Shown one piece after another: positions 26,136 through 34,642 of a DNA stretch of 64,000 nt (position 1 is its first letter; every line of letters begins with the position of its first letter). The translations under genes were made by a program, and so were the position numbers. The notes below the pieces were generated by a model, which had not been told where the DNA came from, ran no database searches, and saw only the letters and a list, made by a program, of their open reading frames with translations. Location: the NCBI GenBank assembly GCA_023443315.1, contig JAEZVA010000083.1:1-64000 (forward strand). The letters are read 5' to 3'. This stretch comes from Bacillota bacterium (GTDB lineage Bacteria > Bacillota > Clostridia > Oscillospirales > Ruminococcaceae).

Positions 26136-27155
26136 ATGCAGGAGAATAGTTCCCCCGCAAAAAAGAAGGTCATATTCAGCGGAATACAGCCCACCGGCGT
26201 ATTTACGCTCGGTAACTATATCGGCGCGCTGCGCAACTGGGTTAAGCTGCAGGAGGAGTACCTCTGCGTCTACTCGGTGGTAAACATGCACGCCATTACG
26301 GTGCGGCAGGACCCCGCTCTACTTCGCCAGCAAACCCTATCCTCCTACGCGCTGCTGCTTGCCTGCGGGCTGGACCCGCAAAAGAGCCTGGTGTTTATAC
26401 AAAGCCATGTGCCCGCGCACGCGCAGCTTGCATGGGCGCTGGGGTGCAACGCACAGTTCGGCGAGCTTTCACGCATGACGCAGTTTAAAGACAAAAGCCA
26501 AAAGCACGCGGACGACGTGAACGTGGGCTTGTTCACCTACCCCGTGCTGATGGCGGCGGACATCCTGCTGTATCAGGCGGACCTTGTGCCGGTGGGTGTT
26601 GACCAAAAGCAGCATCTGGAGCTTGCGCGCGACATCGCCCTGCGCTTTAACGGGCGGTTTGGCAACACCTTTGTGGTGCCGGACGGCTATATCCCTAAGC
26701 TCGGCGCCAAGGTGATGAGCCTGCAGGAGCCGACCAAGAAGATGAGCAAATCCGACGACAACCCAAAATCGTATGTCTCGATACTCGACGCGCCCGAGGT
26801 CATCATTAAAAAATTCAAAAGCGCCGTGACCGACAGCGACGCCCGCGTGTGCTACGCCGAGGGCAAGGACGGCATCAACAACCTGATGACCATCTACTCC
26901 ATCGTTACGGGCAAGGAGCTTGACGCAATCGAGCGTGAGTTTGACGACAAGGGCTACGGCGACTTTAAGCTAGCCGTGGGCGAGGCGGTTGCCGAGCACC
27001 TGCGCCCCGTGCGCGAAAACCACGCCCGCCTGATGCAGGACAAGGCGTACCTCGAGCAGTGCTACACCGACGGCGCAAAAAAGGCTGCACACTTTGCCCA
27101 GCGCACGCTCGACAAGGTATACCACAAGGTCGGGTTTGTTAAAAATCCGTTTTAA
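26136..27155 (+). CDS. trpS: Tryptophanyl-tRNA synthetase
   Basis: 339 residues, class I synthetase. HIGH-type motif TLGNYIGAL, KMSKS motif in PTKKMSKSDDN, and VDQKQHLELARDIA typical of bacterial TrpRS. Start at 26136; the AAAGG site is somewhat far (about 13 bp). The frame is open far upstream inside the aminotransferase gene but is not coding there. No T-box leader is visible. Confidence 0.95.
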   Translation: MQENSSPAKKKVIFSGIQPTGVFTLGNYIGALRNWVKLQEEYLCVYSVVNMHAITVRQDPALLRQQTLSSYALLLACGLDPQKSLVFIQSHVPAHAQLAWALGCNAQFGELSRMTQFKDKSQKHADDVNVGLFTYPVLMAADILLYQADLVPVGVDQKQHLELARDIALRFNGRFGNTFVVPDGYIPKLGAKVMSLQEPTKKMSKSDDNPKSYVSILDAPEVIIKKFKSAVTDSDARVCYAEGKDGINNLMTIYSIVTGKELDAIEREFDDKGYGDFKLAVGEAVAEHLRPVRENHARLMQDKAYLEQCYTDGAKKAAHFAQRTLDKVYHKVGFVKNPF

Positions 27156-27180
27156 ACCAAAAATCATTCCAACATTATTT

Positions 27181-27211
27181 GCGGGCTGTCGGCGAGGCAG
27201 CCCGCTTTTTT
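27181..27211 (+). terminator. Intrinsic terminator after trpS
   Basis: Inverted repeat GCGGGCTG / CAGCCCGC with a 9-base loop and TTTTTT. Confidence 0.93.
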
Positions 27212-27339
27212 ATGCCTGCTGCCTTACATTTGCGGGAATAATAGCGCAACAACCATCAATACTAACTACGGGGTTTGTATTTTACCACTACGTCCTACCT
27301 TCAAACCCCTTTTTAATGATTTGCGAAGGGAGTTTTATT

Positions 27340-27525
27340 ATGTCTCAACTAAACCATATGGAGCTGCAAAACCTAAGGCATCTAATCGGTTCGCACGATA
27401 CCTCGATGCAGAAGATGCAAACCTACGCACAGCAGTGCCAGGACCCGCAGCTTAAGCAGTACTTTGAAAAATCTGCGCAGGACGCGCAGCAAACCAAGCA
27501 AAAGCTGATGTCATTTTTAGCATAA
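27340..27525 (+). CDS. Small CotF-operon-type coat protein
   Basis: 61 residues, Gln-rich and helical (QNLRHLIGSH ... QQCQDPQLKQYFEK), AAGGGAG 8 bp upstream. Resembles the short partner proteins found before CotF-type spore coat genes, sharing the pattern of a helix ending in Q.L..YF..S. Overlaps nothing; the coat-F gene starts 17 bp later. Confidence 0.7.
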   Translation: MSQLNHMELQNLRHLIGSHDTSMQKMQTYAQQCQDPQLKQYFEKSAQDAQQTKQKLMSFLA

Positions 27526-27542
27526 AAGGAGGAAGAACACGC

Positions 27543-27794
27543 ATGCTACAGGATAAAGTGATGGCAAACGACGCGCTAAGCGGGGTAAAAAGCAGCTTGA
27601 CGTTTTACGCAAATGCCATTTCGGAATGTTCAAACACAAACCTGCGCTCCACCATTCAGCAGATTAGAAACAACTGCGAAACCTCGCAGTTCGAGCTGTA
27701 TCAGCTTGCCCAGCAGAAGGGGTTTTATCAGCCCGCAACAATGGCACCCGACCAAGAGGTTCAAGAGATTAAAAGCCAGCTTCAGGGCGGCTAG
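27543..27794 (+). CDS. CotF-family spore coat protein
   Basis: 83 residues. Matches the Coat_F domain pattern: VMANDALSGVKSSLTFYANAISE, then NLRSTIQQIRNNC and a KGFYQP end. CotF proteins are made late in sporulation and cross-link in the coat. Second gene of a two-gene unit ended by the hairpin at 27841. I could not pick a clear mother-cell sigma promoter. Confidence 0.8.
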   Translation: MLQDKVMANDALSGVKSSLTFYANAISECSNTNLRSTIQQIRNNCETSQFELYQLAQQKGFYQPATMAPDQEVQEIKSQLQGG

Positions 27795-27840
27795 TGATAC
27801 GGTCTTTTCATTCAAATTAAATGTTTTAGCGTAAGTGAGT

Positions 27841-27880
27841 AAAGGGAGTGCGGCAGAAAAATGCCGCATTCCCTTTTGTT
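27841..27880 (+). terminator. Terminator of the coat-protein pair
   Basis: 15-base arms AAAGGGAGTGCGGCA / TGCCGCATTCCCTTT (one G-T pair) with a 6-base loop, then TGTT. Confidence 0.85.
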
Positions 27881-27881
27881 C

Positions 27882-27910
27882 TTGTGCACAAACCCCTGTG
27901 GGGATATAAT
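27882..27910 (+). promoter_or_regulatory. Promoter for the AraC/GyrI-type regulator
   Basis: TTGTGC, 17-bp spacer, TATAAT; leader ~90 nt to 28005. The -35 begins right after the preceding terminator. Confidence 0.65.
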
Positions 27911-28004
27911 GGATGGTGATACAGTAAGCTAGCCAAATCGTACACCAACTGCTAGGACAAAATTCCCATTTTGGTTTATCATTGACACAAAGGAGGGGCG
28001 GAGT

Positions 28005-28907
28005 ATGGACTTAATCAAGCGGCTGGACCACGCGCTCGACTACATTGAGGAGCACCTGACCGAGAAGGTTGATTACGCAACGCTGGCTAACATTGCCTGC
28101 TGCTCACAGCACCAGTTCCAAAAGAACTTCTCATTTTTGATCGGGGTGCCGCTCAGCGAGTATATCCGGCGCAGGCGAATCACCCTTGCGGCGTTTGAGC
28201 TGCAAAACAGCGACTGCAAGGTCGTTGACGTCGCGCTCAAGTACGGCTACGAATCGCCCGAAGCGTTTGCGCGCGCGTTTTTGTCGATTCACGGCGTGTC
28301 CCCCACGGCGGCGCGCGCGGCAGGCACCGCACTAAGCGCCTACCCCCGCCTGTCCTTACAGATTACTGTACAAGGAGTGACCAGAATGGATTACCAAATT
28401 GTGAATCGCGAGGCGTTTACGGTGTACGGCATTGAGCGGATGTTTGACATGACAAACGACCAAAACCTAACCGACATCCCAAAGTTTTGGCAAGAGTGCC
28501 TGCAAAACGGTGAGATTGATAAGCTTGCCCTGTCGCTTGGCGCACAGAACGGCGGCGACAGCGACGGTGGGCGGTGCCCGGTGGGCGCCATCTGCAGCTA
28601 CGGCAAGATAGACGGGCCACGCTTCCCCTATATGCTGTGCGTGGAAAAGGCACCGGGCTCAAACCCCGCAGGCTATACCGAGGCGGTGGTGCCCGCCTCC
28701 ACCTGGGCGGTGTTCCGCTCCGAGCCGTACGACGACGGCGACGGCAGTGTGACCATCGCCTGCCAAAACCTCTACAAGCGCATCTACCGCGAGTGGTTCC
28801 CCACCGCAAGCTATGTAGAGCAGCCGGGCTACGAAATGGAGATCTACTACTGGAGCAAGACCGGCAAACCCTATATGGAGGTATGGAATCGCGTGCAGCC
28901 CAAGTAA
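28005..28907 (+). CDS. AraC-family regulator with GyrI-like effector domain
   Basis: 300 residues. Two helix-turn-helix motifs (YATLANIACCSQHQFQKNFSF and VVDVALKYGYESPEAFARAF) at residues ~25-100, then a C-terminal GyrI/Rob-like ligand domain (~127-298; DYQIVNREAFTVYGIE ... YEMEIYYWSK). Such proteins sense small lipophilic or cationic compounds and often control efflux; no pump lies next to it. RBS AAAGGAGG. Monocistronic between promoter and terminator. Confidence 0.9.
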   Translation: MDLIKRLDHALDYIEEHLTEKVDYATLANIACCSQHQFQKNFSFLIGVPLSEYIRRRRITLAAFELQNSDCKVVDVALKYGYESPEAFARAFLSIHGVSPTAARAAGTALSAYPRLSLQITVQGVTRMDYQIVNREAFTVYGIERMFDMTNDQNLTDIPKFWQECLQNGEIDKLALSLGAQNGGDSDGGRCPVGAICSYGKIDGPRFPYMLCVEKAPGSNPAGYTEAVVPASTWAVFRSEPYDDGDGSVTIACQNLYKRIYREWFPTASYVEQPGYEMEIYYWSKTGKPYMEVWNRVQPK

Positions 28908-28930
28908 AATGGCACAGCTTACAACAAAAC

Positions 28931-28963
28931 GAAAACAGAGGTTGTGGTTAAACCTCTGTTTTC
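28931..28963 (+). terminator. Hairpin between convergent genes
   Basis: Perfect 13-bp inverted repeat GAAAACAGAGGTT / AACCTCTGTTTTC with a 7-base loop; T-rich right arm and A-rich left arm, so it can act on both strands. Confidence 0.8.
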
Positions 28964-29034
28964 GCATATTTATGCGGTTTACGGTACGCAAAATCAAGCA
29001 AAACGTTTTCATCTACAGTGAATGGAAGAACAAA

Positions 29035-29406
29035 TTATTCCCCTCTGGCATGTATCGTCACTGTTTTATGTCCGAGCATTGAAGCCGCCCATACGAAATC
29101 GACGATAGAACCGGCTATGAAACATATCAGGACTGCAGTCCAATATGGATACTGTATAATAAGCAAAGGCAATACAATAATCGTCGTTGAAAAGACAAAC
29201 CCCGCAAGCGCGATAAAAACGCCTTGCCAAAGAGTAACCACGATGGTCTCTGCGGGGTCAATCCCAGGCACAAGTACAGACCTTCTTATAACAGCCTTGT
29301 ATCCTAACAGCCGGTAAGCAATATAATGCCCCAACTCGTGTACAACCAGCAGCACCATGGCAATCATAACCAGCCCGGCAAAATTCCATGACATAAATTT
29401 ACTCAT
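29035..29406 (-). CDS. Minimal HELGH membrane metallopeptidase
   Basis: 123 residues, about four hydrophobic segments. The first carries HELGH, the zinc-binding motif of M50/site-2-type intramembrane proteases. The usual second motif (NxxPxPxLDG) is absent; an Asp in SIVDFVWA of the last helix could be the third ligand, as in DUF3267-like minimal proteases. Substrate unknown. RBS GAGGGAG. Downstream of the dienelactone-hydrolase-like gene by 16 bp, so possibly co-transcribed with pilB-pilT. Confidence 0.7.
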   Translation of the reverse strand: MSKFMSWNFAGLVMIAMVLLVVHELGHYIAYRLLGYKAVIRRSVLVPGIDPAETIVVTLWQGVFIALAGFVFSTTIIVLPLLIIQYPYWTAVLICFIAGSIVDFVWAASMLGHKTVTIHARGE

Positions 29407-29422
29407 GATACTCCCTCGCCTT

Positions 29423-30040
29423 TCAGATGTCTGTTAATACATCTTGAAAATCACTTTGCTCCCCTTGTGCAAAGTGCTTGATTATTTCCCACGCAATCTT
29501 GGCGCAGGATGCATCGTAGCATTCCCCATAGGGGTCTAAAAAACCATGCCCCGCCGCAAAGATATGTACGGCGGTATTGTTTCTGGTTACGGCGCTGGCC
29601 GTTGCACATACGTCAAACGAGTCCTGCTCGGCAAACAACAGCAGTGTAGGAACCTCGGGCGTTGTGTCGGTGTAATCGCGAATGCGCGAGCCGTAGCAGC
29701 AGATTACCCTATCGCACAGCGCATGATTACTGCACAGCCACGCGAGCGTCGCCCCCACGCTAAACCCCATAAGGATTACCCTTGCGTAGTGCGGGCGCAG
29801 TTTTTTTAGCATGCGCCTGACACGTGCAGCCTGTGCAAAGCCGCCGCGCTGCATAAAATGGCGGTACGCGTGCTCCCGCTCGGCATACCCAAACGGCGGC
29901 GAGCCGTTGATATTCGGGCAGTAAACGTCATAGCCGTCGCCCGCGTAGCGGTCGCATTGGTCGGTAATAAATCGGTTGACGCCGTATATCTCATGGAGTA
30001 TGACCAACGCCGTATCTGAGCCGCTTTTTTGTATCAGCAA
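29423..30040 (-). CDS. Dienelactone-hydrolase-family alpha/beta hydrolase
   Basis: 205 residues. HEIYGV near the N-terminus, nucleophile elbow GFSVGA, acid in EQDSFD, His in AAGHGF. Classic dienelactone hydrolases have a Cys nucleophile; here it is Ser, so an esterase/lipase-like reaction is likely. Start is TTG, 9 bp after a strong GGAGGGGG site, only 17 bp past the pilT stop. Confidence 0.8.
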   Translation of the reverse strand: MLIQKSGSDTALVILHEIYGVNRFITDQCDRYAGDGYDVYCPNINGSPPFGYAEREHAYRHFMQRGGFAQAARVRRMLKKLRPHYARVILMGFSVGATLAWLCSNHALCDRVICCYGSRIRDYTDTTPEVPTLLLFAEQDSFDVCATASAVTRNNTAVHIFAAGHGFLDPYGECYDASCAKIAWEIIKHFAQGEQSDFQDVLTDI

Positions 30041-30057
30041 AGCCCTGTCCCCCTCCG

Positions 30058-31119
30058 CTACATGCTCGACGCAAGGTAGCGCTTGAGGTTTTCGGCGTCC
30101 ATGGTGCGGATGTACGCCATCTCCTTGGTGATGATGCCCGACTTCACCAGCTTTGCAAGGTGAAAATCCATCGGCTGCATGCCCATGGATACACCAGTCT
30201 GGATGCAGGAGTTGATCTGATGGGTTTTACCCTCGCGCACCAAGTTTGCAATCGCGTCGGTGGCAAGCATAATCTCCAGTGCCGCCACACGCCCCTTGCC
30301 GTCCGCCACGGGGATGAGCTGCTGAGTGATTACCCCCTCCAGAATGCTCGCGGTTTGGATGCGTATCTGCTGCTGCTGGTGGGGGGGGAACACGTCGATG
30401 ATGCGGTCTACCGTGTTCGCGGCACCGTTGGTGTGCAGGGTGGATAGCACAAGATGCCCCGTCTCTGCCGCTGTAACCGCCGCGCTTACCGTCTCCACAT
30501 CGCGCATCTCGCCCACCAAAATCACATCGGGGTCCTCACGCAGCGAGGCGCGCAGGGCGGCCGCAAAGGAGCCTGTATCCTCGCCGATCTCGCGCTGGTT
30601 GATGATGGACTGGTTGTGGCGGTGCAGGTACTCGATGGGGTCTTCGATGGTAATGACGTGGGCCCGGCGGTTTTGGTTGATGTAGTTGACCATTGCCGCA
30701 AGGGTGGTGGATTTGCCGCTGCCCGTGGGTCCTGTAAGCAGCACCAGCCCGCGCTGCTTCATCGAAAGCGTCTTCAGGCACTCGGGCATATTCAGCTGCT
30801 CTAGGGTGGGTATCTCCTGCACCAGCAGGCGGATTGCCACGGCAAAGCTGCCGCGTTGACGGTAGGCGTTAACACGAAAGCGTCCGCCCGGCATGACAAA
30901 CGAAAAATCGACCTCACCCTTCTTATTAAAGGTATTTAAGCGGTCTTCGGTAAGCATGGCGGATATGATGCGCTCGGTTTGCTCCGGCAACAGCGGACTG
31001 TACTCCGCAAGCTCCATCAAATCGCCGTTTACGCGCACGATGGGCGGCTTGCCCACGGTGATGTGCAGGTCGCTTGCCTTTTCCTCCCGCGCCCGGGTAA
31101 GCAGTTCTTGAATATCCAT
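30058..31119 (-). CDS. pilT: Type IV pilus retraction ATPase PilT
   Basis: 353 residues. N-terminal PAS-like domain (SDLHITVGKPPIVRVNG), Walker A GPTGSGKSTTLAA, Asp box ITIEDPIEYLH, Walker B DPDVILVGEMRD, His box STLHTN, and the PilT-specific AIANLVREGK. The zinc-binding Cys of PilB are absent, as expected for PilT. The ATG at 31119 is chosen with GGAGGG 10 bp upstream; a GTG 14 codons earlier lacks a site. Powers pilus disassembly and twitching. Confidence 0.93.
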   Translation of the reverse strand: MDIQELLTRAREEKASDLHITVGKPPIVRVNGDLMELAEYSPLLPEQTERIISAMLTEDRLNTFNKKGEVDFSFVMPGGRFRVNAYRQRGSFAVAIRLLVQEIPTLEQLNMPECLKTLSMKQRGLVLLTGPTGSGKSTTLAAMVNYINQNRRAHVITIEDPIEYLHRHNQSIINQREIGEDTGSFAAALRASLREDPDVILVGEMRDVETVSAAVTAAETGHLVLSTLHTNGAANTVDRIIDVFPPHQQQQIRIQTASILEGVITQQLIPVADGKGRVAALEIMLATDAIANLVREGKTHQINSCIQTGVSMGMQPMDFHLAKLVKSGIITKEMAYIRTMDAENLKRYLASSM

Positions 31120-31179
31120 TTCGTTTTCGCCCTCCGCACTGTTGTTCCAATTCAAAACCACGATAAATAGCGTGTTGCA

Positions 31180-32877
31180 TTATACGCTGTAGGTCACCTT
31201 AATCAGTTCCTCGATGGTGGTTATGCCCTTTAGCACCAGCTGGGTCAGGTTGTGGCTTAAGAATGAGGTGCCCTGCTTAACCACATACTCGCGGATGTCG
31301 TCGTCGCTCGCCTTTTTGGTTATCATGGCGCGCACCGTTTTATCAATAACCACCACCTCGTGTATGGCGGTTCTGCCCTTGTAGCCCGTACCGTTGCAGT
31401 AGGGGCAGCCCTTGCCCTTGTACAGCGTCGTGCTCTGCTCAAGACCCAGCATCACGTTCTCCTCCAGCGACGACTCGTAAGCCTGCTTGCAGTTGGGGCA
31501 CAGCTTTTTTACCAGACGCTGCGCGGCAATGCCGACCACCGAGCTCGAAACCAAATACTCCGGCACACCCATATCCACAAGGCGGGTGATGGCGGAAACT
31601 GCGTCGTTGGTGTGCAGGGTGGAAAGCACCAGATGCCCCGTTATCGCGGCGCGGATGGCAATCTGCGCGGTCTCGCCGTCGCGTATCTCACCAATCATGA
31701 TGATGTCGGGATCCTGACGCAGTATAGAGCGCAAACCGCTTGCAAAGGTAAGCCCCGCCTTGGGGTTTACCTGCACCTGATTCACGCCCTCCATGCGGTA
31801 TTCCACCGGGTCTTCGACGGTGATGATGTTCACATCGCTGGTGTTTAACTGGCGCAGTACGGCGTACAGGGTGGTCGATTTACCGCTTCCCGTCGGTCCC
31901 GTTACCAGAATAATGCCGTGGGGGCTTTTGATGATGTTGTCAAACAACGTCAGGTTTTGCTGAGAAAAGCCCAGCTCGCGGATGGTCATGGTAGAGGTGT
32001 TTTGCGTTCCCAGTACACGAACCACCGCCTTCTCCCCCGTTACGGTGGGCAGAATAGAAAGGCGGATATCCACCGTTTTGCCGTCTACGTTCATCTCAAA
32101 GCGGCCGTCCTGCGGGATGCGCCGTTCGGCGATATTTAAGCCGCCCATAATCTTTAAACGGGTAATTAGCGTGTTGTGCGCCGCAACATTTAGCTTCATC
32201 TGATCCACCAGCACGCCGTCAACGCGTAGGCGCACCTTGGTGACGGTGCGTGTCGCCTCAATGTGCACGTCGCTTGCGTTAAGCTGTATGGCGTTTGAAA
32301 CAATGGAGTTGATTAGCCGCACGATGGGTGCGCTGTCGATGCGCTCATCCATCTCGCTGGTCATTGCGGCAATCTCGCTGGGGGAGAAAAACTCCTCGTC
32401 TACGTCGCTTGCCGCTTCGTGCGCGTGCTGCTGAGAGTAAAAGTGATCGATCTTGCCTTTAATCTGCGTGGCGGTGGCAAGCACCGTTTTAATCTCGCAG
32501 CGCGACTCAAAGCGCACGTCCTCCACGGCGTAGTAGTTCATCGGGTCGCTCATAGCAACGGTCAGCATGCCGCCCGACCGCAAAACGGGAATCAGGGTAT
32601 ATTTTTTTGCCGTGCTCTCGTGAATGCTGTGCACCGCATCGGCGGAGATGGAGATGTTGTCAAGGTCAACAAACTCCACGCGCAACCGCTGAGACAGGCA
32701 GTACATCAAATCCCGCTCGGATACAAAGCCAAGCTCGGTCAATACGTCACCCAGCCGCTTGCCCGGGGTGCGCTTTTGCTCGGCAAGCGCGCTTGTGAGC
32801 TGCTCGTTTGTAATGTAGCCACCCTCAAGCAGCACCTGCCCAATGGGTAGATTCTTTCGCTGTCCCGCCTGCTGCAT
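31180..32877 (-). CDS. pilB: Type IV pilus assembly ATPase PilB
   Basis: 565 residues. N-terminal MshEN/GspE-N domain (IGQVLLEGGYITNEQL), Walker A GPTGSGKSTTLYAVL, Walker B DPDIIMIGEIRDGETAQ, STLHTNDA, and the zinc site CPNC ... CPYC. Drives pilin polymerisation. GGGCGGGG lies 8 bp upstream. First gene of pilB-pilT, 61 bp before pilT. Confidence 0.95.
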   Translation of the reverse strand: MQQAGQRKNLPIGQVLLEGGYITNEQLTSALAEQKRTPGKRLGDVLTELGFVSERDLMYCLSQRLRVEFVDLDNISISADAVHSIHESTAKKYTLIPVLRSGGMLTVAMSDPMNYYAVEDVRFESRCEIKTVLATATQIKGKIDHFYSQQHAHEAASDVDEEFFSPSEIAAMTSEMDERIDSAPIVRLINSIVSNAIQLNASDVHIEATRTVTKVRLRVDGVLVDQMKLNVAAHNTLITRLKIMGGLNIAERRIPQDGRFEMNVDGKTVDIRLSILPTVTGEKAVVRVLGTQNTSTMTIRELGFSQQNLTLFDNIIKSPHGIILVTGPTGSGKSTTLYAVLRQLNTSDVNIITVEDPVEYRMEGVNQVQVNPKAGLTFASGLRSILRQDPDIIMIGEIRDGETAQIAIRAAITGHLVLSTLHTNDAVSAITRLVDMGVPEYLVSSSVVGIAAQRLVKKLCPNCKQAYESSLEENVMLGLEQSTTLYKGKGCPYCNGTGYKGRTAIHEVVVIDKTVRAMITKKASDDDIREYVVKQGTSFLSHNLTQLVLKGITTIEELIKVTYSV

Positions 32878-32922
32878 CGTATTAACCCCGCCCTTTTTTC
32901 CTCGAATTTAATAAAATTTCGT

Positions 32923-32951
32923 TTGCCAAATTATCACTTCTATTATAGAAT
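32923..32951 (+). promoter_or_regulatory. Promoter for pilD
   Basis: TTGCCA, 17-bp spacer, TAGAAT. Its -10 overlaps that of the minus-strand pilB promoter, so polymerase can use only one at a time. Confidence 0.6.
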
Positions 32952-32970
32952 AAAGCCAGTGCAGATTCAA
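32942..32970 (-). promoter_or_regulatory. Promoter for pilB-pilT
   Basis: Minus-strand TTGAAT, 17-bp spacer, perfect TATAAT; ~60-nt leader. Confidence 0.75.
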
Positions 32971-33041
32971 CAAAAATCCACATCGTGTGTTACCTTGTCT
33001 GTCAAAACCAGACGAATTTGAATAGAAGGATTGGTGTACCG

Positions 33042-33806
33042 ATGATGGTTGACGGTACTATGCTGCTGGTGCTCGCTGGTGTGCTTGGACTATTGTTCGG
33101 CAGTTTCCTCAATGTATGTATCTACCGCATCCCGAAAAAGGAATCGATTGTAACGGGTGCGTCTCACTGTACCGCCTGCGGCACACCCATTCGCCCGGGC
33201 GACCTAATTCCCGTTTTTAGCTACCTATTTTTGCGTGGACGCTGCCGTGCGTGCGGTGTGCACATCAGCATTCGGTATCCCCTGATAGAACTAATAAACG
33301 CCGCCGCGTGGGTTTTGGTGTCGCTTAATTTTGGGCTTACGCCCGAAAGCCTTATCTACTGCGCGTTTGCGTCGGTGCTGTTGATTGCTGCGATGATAGA
33401 CATCGACACCCTGCTGGTGCCACCCTCGCTGACCTTGTTTATCCTTGTACTCGGCGCAGTCAGCCTGTTTGTGCTACGCGACATGCCGTTCTATGAGCGG
33501 TTAATCGGTCTTGCGGTGGGGGGGCTGCCCTTTTTGCTGGTTGCGGTTGTAACACGCGGTGGTATGGGCGGCGGCGACATCAAGCTGATGGCGGTGTGCG
33601 GTCTTGTGCTTGGCTGGCGGCTTATTCTGCTGTCGCTGCTCGTATCGGTGGTGGCAGGGGGCGTTTACGCCGCGGTGCTGTTGCTGACAAAGCGCAGTAA
33701 AAAGGGTGCCGAAATGCCGCTCGTGCCCTTTCTTTCGGGCGGGATGTTTGTATGCCTGCTGTGGGGCGAGCGGCTTCTGTCGTGGTATCTGGGGATGTTC
33801 TTCTAA
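33042..33806 (+). CDS. pilD: Prepilin peptidase (A24)
   Basis: 254 residues, multi-span. Cleaves and N-methylates prepilins. Two CxxC pairs (CTACG ... CRACG) in the methylase half; the two catalytic Asp are in AMIDIDTLLVP and GMGGGDIKLM. Start ATG at 33042, AGAAGGA 11 bp upstream; an ATG follows at once. It is the only pilus gene on the + strand. Confidence 0.93.
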   Translation: MMVDGTMLLVLAGVLGLLFGSFLNVCIYRIPKKESIVTGASHCTACGTPIRPGDLIPVFSYLFLRGRCRACGVHISIRYPLIELINAAAWVLVSLNFGLTPESLIYCAFASVLLIAAMIDIDTLLVPPSLTLFILVLGAVSLFVLRDMPFYERLIGLAVGGLPFLLVAVVTRGGMGGGDIKLMAVCGLVLGWRLILLSLLVSVVAGGVYAAVLLLTKRSKKGAEMPLVPFLSGGMFVCLLWGERLLSWYLGMFF

Positions 33807-33835
33807 CTCTAACGTCAATAAAAAACTATACAAAC

Positions 33836-33861
33836 AAACGGACGCGACCGCGTCCGTTTTT
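33836..33861 (+). terminator. Terminator between pilD and the sigma-factor gene
   Basis: Arms AAACGGACGCG / CGCGTCCGTTT followed by TT and a T-rich stretch; A-run on the left, so it serves both convergent units. Confidence 0.9.
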
Positions 33862-33908
33862 GCTTTGTTTTGGGGTCTTTTATACGCGTCCCCTCGCCGC
33901 TGCTTCAA

Positions 33909-34613
33909 TCAGGGATGCGCTGTGTTTTCGGGCTTTAAATCCTTTGCCATGGTTTGCAGCCCGCTCAACTTTAGGCGACTGACCTTTTTCTGGTTGATGC
34001 CAAGCCTTTTTGCCACCTGCTCCTGCGTCATGCCGCCAAAAAACAGCGCACGGATGACCCTGCTCTGCATCTCGCTGAGCTTAGACAACGCCTGATAAAG
34101 CGCGATATGGTCCTCGATGGGTAGATGAAACGAGGTATAATGCAGCGTCTTAATGTTAGACACGTCAATCTCATCGATGCTCACAAGCCCCGCCCGCATC
34201 ACCTCGCGTACGCTGCGCACCGTAACGCCAAGCTCCTCGGCAATGCGTTCGGCGGTGGGAATCTCGCCGTACTCCTTCACGCTGCGCTGGATAGAACGGT
34301 CTACCTTTGCCTGCAGCTCCATAACGCAGCCCGGGCGGCGGTAGCTAATCTCCTTACGCACATAGTGGCGTATGGCGCTAATGATGCACTCGCTTGCCCA
34401 TGTGGTAAACGATGCGCCCGCCTCCGGCTTATAGGTGGATAGCGCCTTTAACACGCCCTCCATCCCGGTTTGAAACAGATCGTCCTTGCTGCAGCTGCCG
34501 CCGTACAACGACGCAAAGTGCCGCACCAGCGGCTCGGCAGCCTCGGTTACCAGCGCGCAGTTCTCCCTTGTTTTACACAAAAAATATTGTCTTGCCGCGC
34601 TGTTCAGGGTCAT
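33909..34613 (-). CDS. Sigma-70-family factor (SigB/F/G-like architecture)
   Basis: 234 residues. Region 2 (DDLFQTGMEGVLKALSTYKPEAGASFTTWASECIISAIRHYVR, residues ~44-88 by position), region 3 helix-turn-helix (GEIPTAERIAEELGVTVRSV) and region 4 (MTQEQVAKRLGINQKKVSRL). The order fits alternative sigma factors of the SigB/SigF/SigG group rather than ECF factors. It is the last gene of the pilC-to-pilin operon, 29 bp after the prepilin gene, with AAAGGGG as RBS. Regulation of pilus or surface genes is inference from location. Confidence 0.85.
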   Translation of the reverse strand: MTLNSAARQYFLCKTRENCALVTEAAEPLVRHFASLYGGSCSKDDLFQTGMEGVLKALSTYKPEAGASFTTWASECIISAIRHYVRKEISYRRPGCVMELQAKVDRSIQRSVKEYGEIPTAERIAEELGVTVRSVREVMRAGLVSIDEIDVSNIKTLHYTSFHLPIEDHIALYQALSKLSEMQSRVIRALFFGGMTQEQVAKRLGINQKKVSRLKLSGLQTMAKDLKPENTAHP

Positions 34614-34642
34614 GTTTCACACCCCTTTTTAACTGTCACTTA

